Assembly: GCF_028858725.1 (NCBI RefSeq)
Contig: NC_084768.1
Location: 30,906,664 to 30,970,663 of the forward strand
DNA: 64,000 nucleotides
Reading direction: 5' to 3'
Source: Colius striatus
Lineage: Eukaryota; Chordata; Aves; Coliiformes; Coliidae
The stretch's first letter is position 1. Each line of letters starts with the position of its first letter. The notes beneath the pieces were generated by a model. That model ran no database searches. It had not been told where the DNA came from and saw only the letters and a program-made list of their open reading frames with translations. Both the position numbers and the translations under genes were made by a program. Positions 12,701-22,489 of this stretch are shown here, piece by piece.

Positions 12701-15700
12701 TGCAGCAGCTGCTCCAGCAAAGGGAAGACGGAGCCGCACTCCTGCGCCAGGACGCTGCGGACCTGGCCCTTGCGGTACTGCGGCAGGCGGCTGGTCTGGA
12801 ACTCCTCGGGCAGCACCGTCAGCAGCTCCAGCAGCGCCAGGCACCGCGCCCGCCCGTCCACGTTGGAGTCCTCTGCCTGGAACATGCGCACCATGTCTGC
12901 CACGGCGCAGGGCCAGGCCTCCGGCATCATGCTGAGCGCCAGGGAGGCCAGCGCCACGCACAGCCGTGTCAGCACGATCTTGGAGCCGCCGGCGAAGCGG
13001 GTGATGTGGGTGAAGAGCTGTGACTTGAGGCTCTCGTACTGGTCGGCCGGGATGTCGTTCCAGTAACGGGAGATCTTAATGTGGAGAGCGCTGGCACCGA
13101 AGTACTGGATCTCGGGCACTTTGTCCATGTGGAGAAGCAGCCAGCTGAAGTGCCAGGCCTGCGGGGACACCTGAGCCTGCATCAGCCATTTCTGAGCCAA
13201 GTTCTTGTTCTCAATGTTCGGGTCGTAATACAGCTGATGGAGAGCCTGGAAGAGAGAGGGAGGCATCCTAGAGCGGCTGAGGAGCACCAAGCACCGTGGC
13301 CGGTCCTGCCAGGGGAAAGCCCACCGGGAGGGAGCCCTGGCCCCAGAGCCAGCCCCCATCCCCGCACCAGCCTGCACGAGCTGACCTCCCTCCTTGAGCT
13401 CTCGGGGAAGCAAGAGAGATCTGGCAGCAAGCAAGGACCTGCAGAGTGTCCTTCCCCTCCTCCTCTCACGTCGCGCTCTGGAAACTTCTTTTCCTTAGTC
13501 ATCTCCCATCCCCACCTTCGCTCACGCTGAACCCGCCTGTTTCCCTGCTGATGTGTCGTCACCGGGGTGGGCAGGGGACCCCTCTGCCCCAGCAGGGCTG
13601 TGAGGGTCTCGGCACACTGGCACTCCTGCCTTCCACCTGCACTCGCTCTCAGAAAGGTGCCGTGGCTCTCGGAAAGCACGGGTGGCCCAAAGCTTGGACC
13701 CAGGAACACAAGAGCCACTGCAGCTATCTTCATCTGTCACACTGCACAGAGCCCTGGAAAATCACAGTCACTAACCACAGGGATTAATCCCTCCACAGAG
13801 TGCCTTTGAAGTATTCCCAAACCCACCCAGTTACAGCTAAGCCAGAAGAGCTGGGGTGTAACCCCACCCCTGTCACCGCCTGACACCGCAGTCCCGGGCT
13901 GCTCGCTCCACCTCTTCCTACAGAGAAGGGGAACATCACTTACCTGCTCTGACAGCTGTGCAAAATCTAGGTACTGCTTTGCAGAGCCCAGATCCACATG
14001 AGCAGCCTTATGGAGGCTGCCAGGCTTTATTTGCAGAGGAGTATAAAATAGATCTTAAGGTCAACATTAATTAGTTATCCTAAATGGGTGCAACTGGTAT
14101 TTAGTGACGCCCTTGGATGTGGAGGGGGGACACTAACTGCCCCTTGCCTGAACTCCATCTTCTGGCAGCGAGTTTTCCTGCCTGGATCGAGGCACTTCAT
14201 TTCAAACCATTGCCTGCACATGCCAGGAGCAAGGAAAGGCAGTGGCATTTGTTAGGCTATCAGGCCCCCGTCACACCCCACCAGCAATTCAGAGGATGAT
14301 TCCAGCAGCTGCAGAGGACTTTTTTGTGTCCTCACACCAACTCCAGGTCTCAGATATCCTCCTCCTCTCATGTAAAAAGCTCTATGAAATTCTTGTGTGG
14401 CTCTTGTATCCAGGAGAGGATTTAAACCCTATTTTTAAGCATGCAGAGCTGGCAGCCTGGAGCACAAGAACAAGCTTCCTAAGCAGGAGTTTGTGCCTCC
14501 TGCTGCTTCACAGCACAAGACCAAAGAGAAGGACAAAATGGCAGGAACCTGACAGAGATGGCATTGCCTGGGTCATCATTTGAAAGGCCTCTGTGCCAGA
14601 CTTTGTGGTGGGGGAAAATAAGGATAACCTCTTGGGAAGAAAGAAAGAGGTTATGAAGTACAGAGAGACAGAGACAGCCAGCCTGGGCTGCACAGGGACA
14701 GGCATCTGTCCTACTAAAAGATGGATCCTGACACAGAAAAGGTTAACCCTAGATAGGCAGGACACAGGGAGAGAAAAATCTGTCCTGGCAGAGTGGCCAA
14801 GGAAGCCAACAGGCATCTAGCTGAGACCTTGCTCTGTTCCCACTTATCTCAGACTTTTGTCTGGAGCATCACTCAGCTGCTGGGGCAGAGGTAAGCACTA
14901 TCACCTCCTCCACTCAGGACAACAATCTACCTCACTATGGAGCAGCAGCTGCAGATGTGCTAGAAGCTCAACCACTCCTGGGGGTAGGAAGCTGGCTCCT
15001 GCCCCTGCTCTTCTGCTGAGGACTGAGTCATCCTGCAGCACGGCTTGAGCTGGAGCTTCCAACTATCTCCTCCATTACCAGCTCAGTCTCTTATTTGCTC
15101 TCATCAGAGCTTGCTGCTTATTTTCTTTTCAAAAGAAATCTGGTTTGAGATTCCCAGCGTTGGTGTCAGCCCACTCTTTCCATCCCCACTTGCTGGGCAC
15201 CATCACAAGGTGCAAACACCAGCGGTGATCCTCTCTGCCTGCTCCCCAGCCCAGGACTTTTCCCAGCTCCTCCCAGCCTTTCTGTTTACACCCACACACA
15301 TTAATGGATTTCTTCTATTTTGAATAGTCTTCCTGCTAACATACACTCTGAGGCACAATCTGTACACATTGCCCAGAAGCCTCAACCTGTAATCCAGCAC
15401 AGGATCTGCAAAGATGGGTCACCCCACGTGTGCTGGGCTGGGGCCTGGGTCTGCCAATGCCTTTGAGCCAGCACACCCTGCTGCTTTCGTGGGATCACCC
15501 AACAGAAGGGGGAGGAGTGAGCAACCAGGCAGAGCCCAGCAAAGAGGAGCACTATTGCGGATGCTCCCCTCAACGCTCATGCTGGGGAGACGTCACCACC
15601 ACTGCATCAGAGGAACAGTGAGCGATGGGGTGGTGAGATCCCTCCCAGGCAGGGTCAGCTTTCCAGTCATGGGACAGCTTTCTGATCACTGTCATCCCAG

Positions 15701-18700
15701 CACCTCACCCACACTCCTCACACTCCACTCTGCACACGGTGCCCACTGTCACCACTGAGCTCTCGGAGCGGGACCCACTGCCCAGCAACACCAGCCCACA
15801 GCCCTCGGGGAAGGGTTCCAGCAGAAGCCCTCAGAGATGTTTGCTGGAGCCTCTGCTGCTCAGCACCTCGGGGAGAGGTGCTGAGGAGTGAGATGATAAT
15901 GTCTACCAACTACACTGTTATTCAGAGGATGGAAACAAAGCTCACGCTGAAGAGTCACATTGCAAGCTGTTGGACACCAGAAGAATGTTCTGGAAACACA
16001 TAGCTGCTGGCTTTCATACCCACCTCCCCTGAGCACCCTGCCCAGGGTGGGACTGGCCACGGCAGTTCCTGGACAGAGCACGGCTGTTCCTGCTTGTGTG
16101 CAGGACACCAGGTAGAGAGGAAGGCAGCGAGTGCCCCAGGGCTGCCAACAGCACATCCCATCTCTACATGACACAGAGGACCTCCAAGCATGGGCATCAA
16201 TACTGGGACCATCCCAGCCCAGCTCAAAGCAGCAGATGAAGCCACTGGGAGGAGGCCAGGCTCACGCCCTATCTGCTGAGAGTGTGGGACAGGAGGCTGT
16301 GGGGCTACCTGCCTCACAGAAGGGTACCTGAACACTCAGCATGCTCGTGCCCAGCAAGGGAAGGCACTGACTGTTCCCAGCTCAGAGCCACGTACCAGCA
16401 CCGCTGCTGTTGGACTTTGACACCACCGTGCCAGCCAGCACTCTCAGGCCCATCAGGAAGCGCTGGACATGATGAGGGGAACTCATTAGTGCCAGGAGGG
16501 AGAAGCAGAAGGCATGAAATTGGGCAGTGACACCTAACGGGGAGGCTTTGTGCATGCTGATTTGAACGGGTGGCTGACACCAGACCTGCCTCCTCCGCAA
16601 TTAGACCTGTAACATGAGAGCTGGTAAACAGCCTGGCTGTCAGCTATGCCCTTTGGCCAGGGAAGGAGCTTTCTTCAACATCAGCTATGCTTGGTTGAAA
16701 ATAATTCAAGCTTGTTATGATGGCTCTTCTCCGCTTTAAAAAGCTGTGGTCAAAGCCTCAGTCAGGCTGTAGCCACTGGAGCAGCAGCTGCCCCTTAAGA
16801 GAGCCAGAAGTGAGCTGCATTGGGTTGGGGGAAGGGCAGCTTATCCAAAAACTATGGGTCAGAAGTCCCATGGGGGTAACTGTGGCAGGTGGCAGGGGAT
16901 CAGTCCAAGGAGACTTACTACCAAGAAAAAGCACCTCATCTCTGGTATCACAAGGGAAAAGGAGCTGCCACAAGCCTGGAATCTCCCAGTCCTCACCCCT
17001 TGGAGGTTCTGCAGGGAGCTGTCTCCCTGACTGTCCAGCATAAATACACAAACACAGGGTCCCCAGCAGAGAGGCGTTGTGCCTGTGCCGTTTGTGGGGT
17101 GACAAGAAGAGCCCTAGACACATGGCTTTAGTCCCACAGAGAGGAGTGTGCTGCCCACCATTCCCGGTGGGCTCCATGGGGAGATGGGTCCCCAGCAAGG
17201 ACAGGCCCACTTCAGCATGTGGAGCTGACAGCAAGTACAGCCCCGAGGTCTGCAACCTGACAGGGGAAACAGCAAAACACATCCCTGTTCTGCTGCTTGC
17301 CCTGTGCCCACAGCCTCAGCATGCTGAGGGCAACGGTGGCCACGGACCCCAGCAGCCACCAGCCTTCTTCCATCAGAACCCCCAGGATGTGTCTCACTGC
17401 CCTTTCTCACTGAAGGCCTGTGCCAGTACAACCATTACCTCAGCTCTGGCCATCACCATGGCCCTGTAAGCAAGGGGAGCACCAGCCCTGCCCCCCGGCA
17501 CGGCCAGCAGCCTGCTGAAGAGACAAGGATAGCAAATGGATGCAAACTAAAGCTGTGCGTGTGCTGCCAGGCATGCTGCTCCTGCTCAAGGCACCCACAC
17601 GTTGCCAGCATCTCAAAGAATGGGTTGGGGTGTTTTTTCCCCTGTCTCCTAATGAGGTGCTGCCACTTCAGAGCCCCTCTTTGAGCCCAGATTGCCCACA
17701 CCGAGCTCTTGGCTGTCTGGAAAGGGCTGCAGCCCAGCAGCCTCAGCATCCCTTCCTCTGCTTTGCTGCCAGCAGCCCTTTGCAGGGAATGACACAGTCT
17801 CCAGCAGGAATGGGGCTGTGGGAGACACGTGTGCTCTCAGCAATGGTGGCCAGCAGCCTGCACAAACAAAGGCTGAGTGAGGCCAGAGAGCCCAGGACAA
17901 GTTGTGGGGTGACCTAAACAACTTTGCCCATCATCCCGTGTTTCTGCCCATCACTTCAGTAAACAAGTTCAGAAGCGTTTTGAGGGGAATTCCCACCAGT
18001 GCCCAGGCACCAAGCCCACTCATTCCTGCTCTGTAAGGCACAGCAGCTGAGACAAGGCTCCAGTGATGACTGCTGAGCCCTGGCAAACACAAGCTGCTGC
18101 CCCCTCATCCCATCACCACCACACCACACGAAGGAGGAAAGCGGTCAGTCAAGGTTGGCTTTGGGTGGAATCTACTTCTGCAGTGAAGATCTGCTTAAAT
18201 ACTAAACAAGGTGACTCCTTGCTTCCCTAAATTTTGCAAGAACATGCCCTGCAGAGGCCCCTAACTTGCCATCCCTGCCATGGCTGCCACATCTCGTGTA
18301 CGTGGGCTGCCTCTAAGGAAGAGGTGGTCAAGCTGCTACCATCAGTAAACCAGACAGGGGACACCATTCCCCCACCCTGAGGTGTCCATAATTCCCTTGA
18401 TCAGGTTCCTGAAGACAGGCAATAACCTTTTCCTGAAGCAAGCAGATGCAGTTGGGTTTCTCCTGCCCATCCTCCCGAGTGGAAGGCAGCCCCGGCAGCT
18501 GCCACATCCTTGAGGCTCAGCATCTCGGAGGAGCAGTGATCAAAGCCACCCCTCTCCCATCACAGCAGGCTCCGGATGTCAGCTCCATGACACTCCGCCT
18601 ACCCATCCTGCCAGAGAGCCTCTGTGCATTCATCAGGCATCTCCAGAGAGGCACAAGGCAATCTGGAAGGCCCAGAGATGCCAGACCGCTAATGTGCTAG

Positions 18701-21700
18701 GGAAAAAGACGTCAGTGAATATTACAAACACCCCAAAGGATGAGAGGCAGCCCAAGGGAGGAAGGACCTGGAAGGAATCAGACCAAAAAACGAGGGCAAG
18801 AGCAGGTACCTGGGAAATGCATAGAGGAATGGCTCTGCTTTCTTCCTTACTCCAAAAAGAGGGATGCTGCTGGGGCGGATCCAGCTGCACTGAAAGCAGG
18901 TAATGAAGCTCTCGTATTCCCCTTCTCCCGTCCAACACCAGGGTGTTTTAGGTGCTGCCACCCCTGACTTAGGGGACACCAAGGATGCAAGGCACAAGCC
19001 CTGCTTGTGCACTGCTCCTCCAAGATGGACACAGAGGGAACTAAACATCTGCAATCCACCTTCATCACAGCAGGGTCCGTACTGCAGGCAGCAGGAGCAT
19101 CACCTTCCCCTGGCAGCATCACCAGGCTGGCAGTCACGCTGGGGACAGCCCCTGGGCACACAGAAGGGCATGCAGGTCATGAACCAGATCGCACCATTTA
19201 TGCACGGGGTGGCCGAGTATCCTGGCAGCCTGAAGCCCTGGGCTTGCCCAGCCCTCCCTTCTCTGTGAGCCCTCCAGGCACAGCAGCAGAGGTGGGGGAA
19301 GCAGAGCCAGCCTGGGGCTGCCAGACACTCAGCAGGTCCACACAGCTTGGCCACGCCAGCATGGCAGCCTGTTCTAGCTGTGCCAAAGCCAGAGCAGCAT
19401 CTAGGTCAGGCTCTGATGCAAAACACAAAGCAGCTGAGCAGCCCTCAGCTGGGACTGGGGAATGTTGACACGGTAACTGTACCACAGTGGCTCAGCCCCA
19501 GCGTGGCCCTGCTCCCTGCCCTGTGTCATGAGAGAACTTCTCATGGCAAAACAAGAGCAAAAAATACAGGAAACAACTTTCAGATGGCTCCTGAAGTGCA
19601 GCACCTGAACCTGACATCTCCTCAGGCACAGAGGTTGGGTCCTCAGACCTGCCTGCTGGCAAAGGGCAGCGTGGGACCAACCTACAGCATCCACGCTCTC
19701 TCGTCTCCCCACAACCACTGGCCACAGCTGGAGCTATCTAACTGTCTGTCTCTGGCACAGGTCATGCTGGATAAACATGACAATGATCCTCTTCAGATAC
19801 AAGGGTACCCAGAGCCCTGCAGAACTGGGCAGGGGGATTATTTGCCCAGTCCACCACATAATAAACAACAGCAAGGGTACAGAAGGGTCTTCCAAGGACG
19901 CGAATCCTCTCTATGGAAACCATCAGAAAAGCATGATGGGCATGGTCTCGCCAGAGACTTCCCTGGCTGATGACTTCCACTGCAGGTGACCTGGAGAGGC
20001 TTTGAACCTCTCACTTAAGCCATAAGTGGCTCCTTACCAACGTTCCTAACCCCAGCACTTATCACTAACTGACTCAGAGTGAAGTCAGACCTCAACTTTA
20101 ATCAGTATTCTGTGTTACTAATATAAGAATGCATAAAACCTGGCAAGCTGAAGAGCCTGGGCCAGTAGAAGCATCATTTATCTGCCAGCATCACCTCTGA
20201 CAAAGCAGCTCTCCCACCTGCTTCCCACCAGCACAGCCCCCAGCAAAGCCCACCTTTCCTTCACTCTGTACCAGGAACACCCCACAGCCCTCCCTTGTAA
20301 AGACAGACAGACACAGGAGGGCTCCGAGCTGCTGAACCTCTGACTTTTTTTCTGATCCCACCTCACATTTCTTCCCCTGGGCTGGGACTGTGCTGCTGCA
20401 CCCAGGCAGCAGCTCAGAGCCCTGCCACGGGCCCACAGCCGCACCTTCAGAGGACACCACCGAGGCGGCAGAGCCTGCGGAGAGCGGGAGAAGCTGGGCA
20501 GGCTGGGGGAGGGGAGCCCAAGCATCCTAGAGGGCATCTCTTCCCTCCTCCCAGGCAGCAGCAGCAGACTCAATCCGTAGCTGCATGGTGAGGCGAGCTG
20601 CCTCTCGGCACAGCCCCACCTCGCCCCGGCTGCCCCCCGCCCTGGCACTGCCCACCCTCCCCGGGCAAGTGTGCGCTTCATTGTTGGCGCAAACAAAGGA
20701 GCGGTTTGTGTCTGCAGAAGAGAAAGGAAGTCGGAGGCAAAATCATCCGTCAGCCCTGGGTAGATGCAGATTAAGCTGCAGAAGGTTGCATTAATGTAGC
20801 ATTTCCCAAGCATCGGTTAATCCCCCCGGCCATGCTCTGGTTCTGTCTCCCTGGCAGAGGGGGGCTGCTTCACCTGCAGCTGCAAAGGACACCAGCACCC
20901 ACTTACAAACCCGATGCTCCTGAGCCCACAGCTCCCACCGGGCCGGGCAAGCTGCTGGGGAGGGATGGGTGCAGAATGCAAGCCGTGTGCCCACCAGCAC
21001 GCCCGTGGGCATCGCTTTGGCAAGGAGCTCAGTCTATTATTATAAAGGAAAAATGAGGACACTGGGATTCCCACTAGCTGTCTGGGGACAGAGCTAAGGA
21101 TCGACAGGCTGTCAGTCTCGGAGCAGATGTCTGGCTACAGGGTGAGTGGAAGGGAGAAGTGCTCACTTGCTGTTTGCCCTTCAGGGATGCATCCTCTGCT
21201 GCCCTGCCCCCATCACCTGCAAGACAGCCCGAGGGAAAGTCTCTCTGCGCAGCTGGTTCCCCAGGGGGCTGGCTGGAGTGCCCTGCTTGGTCTCCATGAT
21301 GAATCCCTGGTCACTCGGGGACTGCTCGGGGCTCTTCCCAGCAGCAGCCTGATGCTGGCAGGCCTCGATTTGCTGTGGCCATTCCCCGAACCCCGGGTTT
21401 TGACAATCGCGACCTTTCCCTTCTTGCCTTAGGAGGACCTCGAGCATCAGTAGGAGCAAGGGTGCTGGATTCCGGGTTTAGAAAGGCATCATCACGGGGC
21501 CATCCGCCCTCTAAAGGCTTTTCCCAGTCGTAATTCGCAACAGTTTCCAGCACCTGGCGAGAGTTCCTGCCCTGCCCTACGAGGACTTCACACTTGCTGG
21601 TCCAGCAGCCAGGACCGGACCCGCGGGCGCTCCCTGCCCGTCGCTGCAGCACGGAGACCCAGAGGACGCCCGTCGGAGACACAACTCCTCCCTTCTGCTC

Positions 21701-22036
21701 CCATTTCTGCCACATCATTTTCCCTCCCCGGGCTGCTCGGGGAGCCGCCGGCTCCAGCTCCCACGCCGCGCCCCGGACCCCCAGCTGCGGGCAGGACAGC
21801 GGGGATGCCGCCCCGCACGCCGACGCCCCCCGGGCCCGGCACCGTCAAGCAGGTGCCCCCCGCCCCCCTCCCCGAGCCTCAGCGCCCCCGCGGCAGCATC
21901 AGCATCCCGCCTCCCCCCGCCCCGCCACCGTCCGCGAGTGGGCTGCGTGGGCTGCGGGCGGCCCGCTCACCTTCTCCACGTTCTCCACGGTGAAGTCGAG
22001 GCCCTGCGGCGGCGGCGCCTCCGCCCTCCGCTCCAT
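690..22036 (-). CDS. IPO13: Importin-13 gene, 14 in-window coding exons (C-terminus beyond left edge)
   Basis: Importin-13 is an importin-beta family nuclear transport receptor. Known members of the family import UBC9 and the MAGOH-RBM8A pair and export eIF1A, using RanGTP. Fourteen coding exons join in frame to give 775 codons plus one base, compared with about 963 residues in human; the remaining exons lie to the left of position 1. The order is an importin-beta N-terminal (Ran-binding) domain at about residues 39-105, then HEAT-type helical repeats to the window edge. Identity to the human protein is very high in every exon, with a slightly shorter N-terminus (DFTVENVEK follows only 13 residues). 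All introns are GT-AG and all phases match. Introns longer than 300 bases not listed separately (1014-1612, 1694-2071, 2584-3295, 3323-4150, 5005-5334) hold nothing I recognise. Exon boundaries come from reading splice motifs by eye. Confidence 0.97.
876..1013 (-). CDS. IPO13: IPO13 coding exon 13 (residues 698-743)
   Basis: The 138-base exon encodes SVCAIFEKSVKTLLDDFAPM, VPQLCEMLGQMYSTIPQASA, IDLTRQ. The acceptor is CTCTCACAG and the donor GTACGG. The first residue is S where human has A. Confidence 0.95.
1613..1693 (-). CDS. IPO13: IPO13 coding exon 12 (residues 671-697)
   Basis: The 81-base exon encodes VVVVLQQVFQLIQKVLSKWL and NDAQVVE, identical to human over its length. The acceptor is CCTTACAG and the donor GTAACT. 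Both ends are phase 0. Confidence 0.94.
2072..2215 (-). CDS. IPO13: IPO13 coding exon 11 (residues 623-670)
   Basis: The 144-base exon encodes PNPSNKLAIIHILGLLSNLF, TTLDISHHDDDHESTEVKKL, PVQQGPNP. The acceptor is CTTGGCAG and the donor GTGAGT directly follows CCA. The acidic SHHDDDHE loop is conserved with human (SHHEDDHE). Confidence 0.95.
2449..2583 (-). CDS. IPO13: IPO13 coding exon 10 (residues 578-622)
   Basis: The 135-base exon encodes TSQCMWLMQALGFLLSALQV, EEILKNLHSLITPYIQQLEK, LADET. The acceptor is CTGTCCCAG and the donor GTGAGT. The final residue is T where human has I, at the exon junction. Confidence 0.95.
3296..3322 (-). CDS. IPO13: IPO13 microexon 9 (residues 569-577)
   Basis: This 27-base exon encodes EVLMKQIHK, matching human DVLMKQIHK. 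It lies between a TTTAACAG acceptor and a GTAAGA donor and keeps frame exactly. It is too short to be found as an open frame and was located by looking for the missing human residues. Confidence 0.93.
4151..4332 (-). CDS. IPO13: IPO13 coding exon 8 (residues 508-568)
   Basis: The 182-base exon encodes GALSEWLADHPVMINNVLPL, VLQALGNPELSISSVSTLKK, ICRECKYDLPPYAANIVAVSQ. The acceptor AG is preceded directly by an alternating GT tract rather than an ordinary polypyrimidine tract. The length is not a multiple of three, so skipping would shift the frame. The donor is GTGGGA. Confidence 0.96.
4336..4350 (-). promoter_or_regulatory. GT-repeat splice acceptor tract of IPO13 exon 8
   Basis: In the transcript strand a 15-base alternating GT run is followed directly by CAG and then exon 8. 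UG repeats beside a 3' splice site are known TDP-43 and CELF binding sites (the CFTR exon 9 case). A C-rich stretch (CGTCCCACGCTCCCATCCC) lies just 5' of the repeat and may serve as the pyrimidine tract. Confidence 0.6.
4489..4636 (-). CDS. IPO13: IPO13 coding exon 7 (residues 459-507)
   Basis: The exon encodes HTEALLYGFQSIAETIDVNY, SDVVPGLIGLIPRISISNVQ, LADTVMFTI and the first base of a glycine codon, identical to human. The acceptor is CCTGGCAG and the donor GTGAGG. The following intron is only 156 bases. Confidence 0.96.
4884..5004 (-). CDS. IPO13: IPO13 coding exon 6 (residues 418-458)
   Basis: The 121-base exon encodes VDISDTLMYVYEMLGAELLS, SLYDKLGRLLTNTEQPSTWQ. The acceptor is CTGCAG before GGTGGAC and the donor is GTGAGT. 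The last residues (NTEQPSTWQ) diverge from human (SSEEPYSWQ), a loop between helical repeats. Confidence 0.95.
5335..5501 (-). CDS. IPO13: IPO13 coding exon 5 (residues 363-417)
   Basis: The exon encodes DDILSFEPDKQAVYQQVYRP, then VYFQLVDVLLHKAQFPSDEE and YGFWSSDEKEQFRIY, differing from human at only a couple of positions. The acceptor is CTGTCCCAG and the donor GTACAG. It ends inside a split arginine codon (AG/G). The 42-bp minisatellite lies a few hundred bases 5' of it in the same intron. Confidence 0.96.
5839..6254. repeat. 42-bp minisatellite, ten units
   Basis: Ten head-to-tail units begin TGGGATGGGTGCCTGGGG or a close variant. Nine are exactly 42 bases; the ninth (6175-6212) is 38 bases through loss of one CTGC. 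Units differ at two diagnostic spots (GGGTGCC or GGATGTC; end CTGCCTGCAC or CTGTCTGCGC) in a mosaic order. It lies in IPO13 intron 4. Because 42 is divisible by three, the array stays open in several frames on both strands and produces spurious repetitive proteins. Confidence 0.96.
6654..6697. other. AT-rich homeobox-like element, copy 1
   Basis: The element begins ATAAAATA and contains TTAATTAGTTATGCTAA, with an octamer-like ATGCTAAT. A 16-of-17 match with the same leading ATAAAATA occurs at 14043-14083 in intron 1. It could be a conserved noncoding element or two relics of one dispersed repeat. Confidence 0.4.
6934..7075 (-). CDS. IPO13: IPO13 coding exon 4 (residues 315-362)
   Basis: The 142-base exon encodes RALLDQVEHWQSFLALVNMI and MFCTGIPGHYPVNETTSS up to FWYTLQ, identical to human IPO13 over most of its length. 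The acceptor is CTCCCCAG and the donor is GTCAGT. The exon ends exactly at a codon boundary (CAG for Q362). Confidence 0.96.
7222..7362 (-). CDS. IPO13: IPO13 coding exon 3 (residues 268-314)
   Basis: The 141-base exon completes the split arginine codon and encodes YVNTLLKLIP...LGLQEQLRQAVQ...GDMETSHGICRIAVALGENHS. The acceptor is GCCTGCAG and the donor GTGAGT, with the exon ending in CG of the next split arginine codon. No in-frame match exists in the long open frames nearby, so this exon was found by direct matching to the human protein. Confidence 0.95.
7363..12508 (-). other. IPO13 intron 2, no gene recognised
   Basis: This 5.1 kb intron has many short and medium open frames on both strands, none matching a family I know. 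A purine-rich stretch lies at about 10730-10980 on the plus strand. I see no interspersed repeat of the CR1 type. Confidence 0.7.
12509..13245 (-). CDS. IPO13: IPO13 coding exon 2 (residues 23-267)
   Basis: This 737-base exon is the largest of the gene. It opens with ALHQLYYDPNIENKN after a CTCTCTTCCAG acceptor and ends inside the arginine codon of DAQR before GTAAGG. It carries most of the importin-beta N-terminal domain (RanGTP-binding face) and the first HEAT-type repeats. Recognisable blocks are KWLMQAQVSPQAWHFSW, GASALHIKISRYW and VLPEEFQTSRLPQYRKG, nearly identical to human IPO13. The opposite strand is open for more than 1.3 kb across this exon, which I regard as a shadow of its GC-rich codon use. 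Confidence 0.97.
13246..21970 (-). other. IPO13 intron 1, no gene recognised
   Basis: This 8.7 kb intron has no exon I recognise on either strand. It contains the second copy of the AT-rich element at 14043-14083, and from about 21580 it enters the IPO13 CpG island. Short open frames appear random. Confidence 0.7.
14043..14083. other. AT-rich homeobox-like element, copy 2
   Basis: The element has ATAAAATA followed by TTAATTAGTTATCCTAA at 14067-14083, one mismatch from the 17-mer at 6679-6695 and with nearly the same spacing (24 versus 25 bases). It is in the same orientation as the first copy. Confidence 0.4.
21971..22036 (-). CDS. IPO13: IPO13 coding exon 1 (residues 1-22)
   Basis: The exon encodes MERRAEAPPPQG followed by LDFTVENVEK, which aligns with the human importin-13 N-terminus MERREEQ...LDFTVENVEK. 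The start codon is in a strong Kozak context (GCAGCC ATG G, purine at -3 and G at +4). The exon ends with AAG before GTGAGC and is 66 bases long, so the next exon starts in phase 0. It lies inside a CpG island. The proline run comes from a short GCC/GCG-type tract and the region is six residues shorter than in human. Confidence 0.95.
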
Positions 22037-22240
22037 GGCTGCGGCGGAGCTCAGGAGGCGGCGGCGGGCGGGCGACAGCGGCGGCGCACGGGCAGCCGCA
22101 TCGCGCCGGGACCCGCCTCCCGCCCCGACGAGGAGGCGGCACCACCACCGGGGCGGCGCGGGGCGGCGCGGAGCGGCGCTCGCACCGGGAAGCGCCCGGA
22201 GAACGCGCCGCGCAGCAACACCGCCCGGCCCCGCTCAGCG

Positions 22241-22278
22241 CGGCTCGGCTCGGCTCGGCACGGCTCAGCTCGGCTCCG
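22241..22278. repeat. CGGCT pentamer tandem
   Basis: Imperfect repeats of CGGCT (CGGCTCGGCTCGGCTCGGCA and on) lie about 200-240 bases 5' of the IPO13 start codon. It is probably part of the promoter or 5' UTR. Confidence 0.7.
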
Positions 22279-22337
22279 GCCCCGCCTCGCCCCGCGCTCC
22301 CGCAGGCGCGGCCGGGCAGCCCGGGCCCTGCCGCGCC

Positions 22338-22356
22338 GCACGCCGGGAGCCGTAGT
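22338..22356 (-). promoter_or_regulatory. ZNF143/THAP11-like site
   Basis: The minus strand reads ACTACGGCTCCCGGCGTGC, resembling the ACTACAATTCCCAGCATGC family bound by ZNF143 and THAP11 in CpG-island promoters, with a few mismatches. It lies about 300 bases 5' of the IPO13 start codon, a typical distance. Confidence 0.4.
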
Positions 22357-22489
22357 CCCGTGCCCCGCGCGTCCCCTGCTGGCGGTGCCGGCAGCAGCCC
22401 CGCGCAGCCCCGCACAGCCCCGCGTCCCCGCCCCCAGCGCGCCCGGCACCCGCTGCCCCGCGCCCCGTCACGGGCACACGCAAGAGTTG

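Larger units (their letters stand above)
21580..22480 (-). promoter_or_regulatory. IPO13: CpG island promoter of IPO13
   Basis: GC content and CpG density rise sharply from about 21580 and fall at about 22480. The island spans the IPO13 start codon at 22036 and the short gap to the ARTN poly(A) site. It holds GGGCGG-type GC boxes at about 22150-22180, a CGGCT pentamer tract at 22241-22278 and a ZNF143-like motif at 22338-22356. No TATA box is visible, as expected for a housekeeping gene. Confidence 0.8.

Noticed and set aside
11662-13023. 453-codon plus-strand open frame
   Set aside because: Its 3' part is antisense to IPO13 exon 2, whose own frame is conserved with human; the rest shows composition of random GC-rich sequence and no known family.
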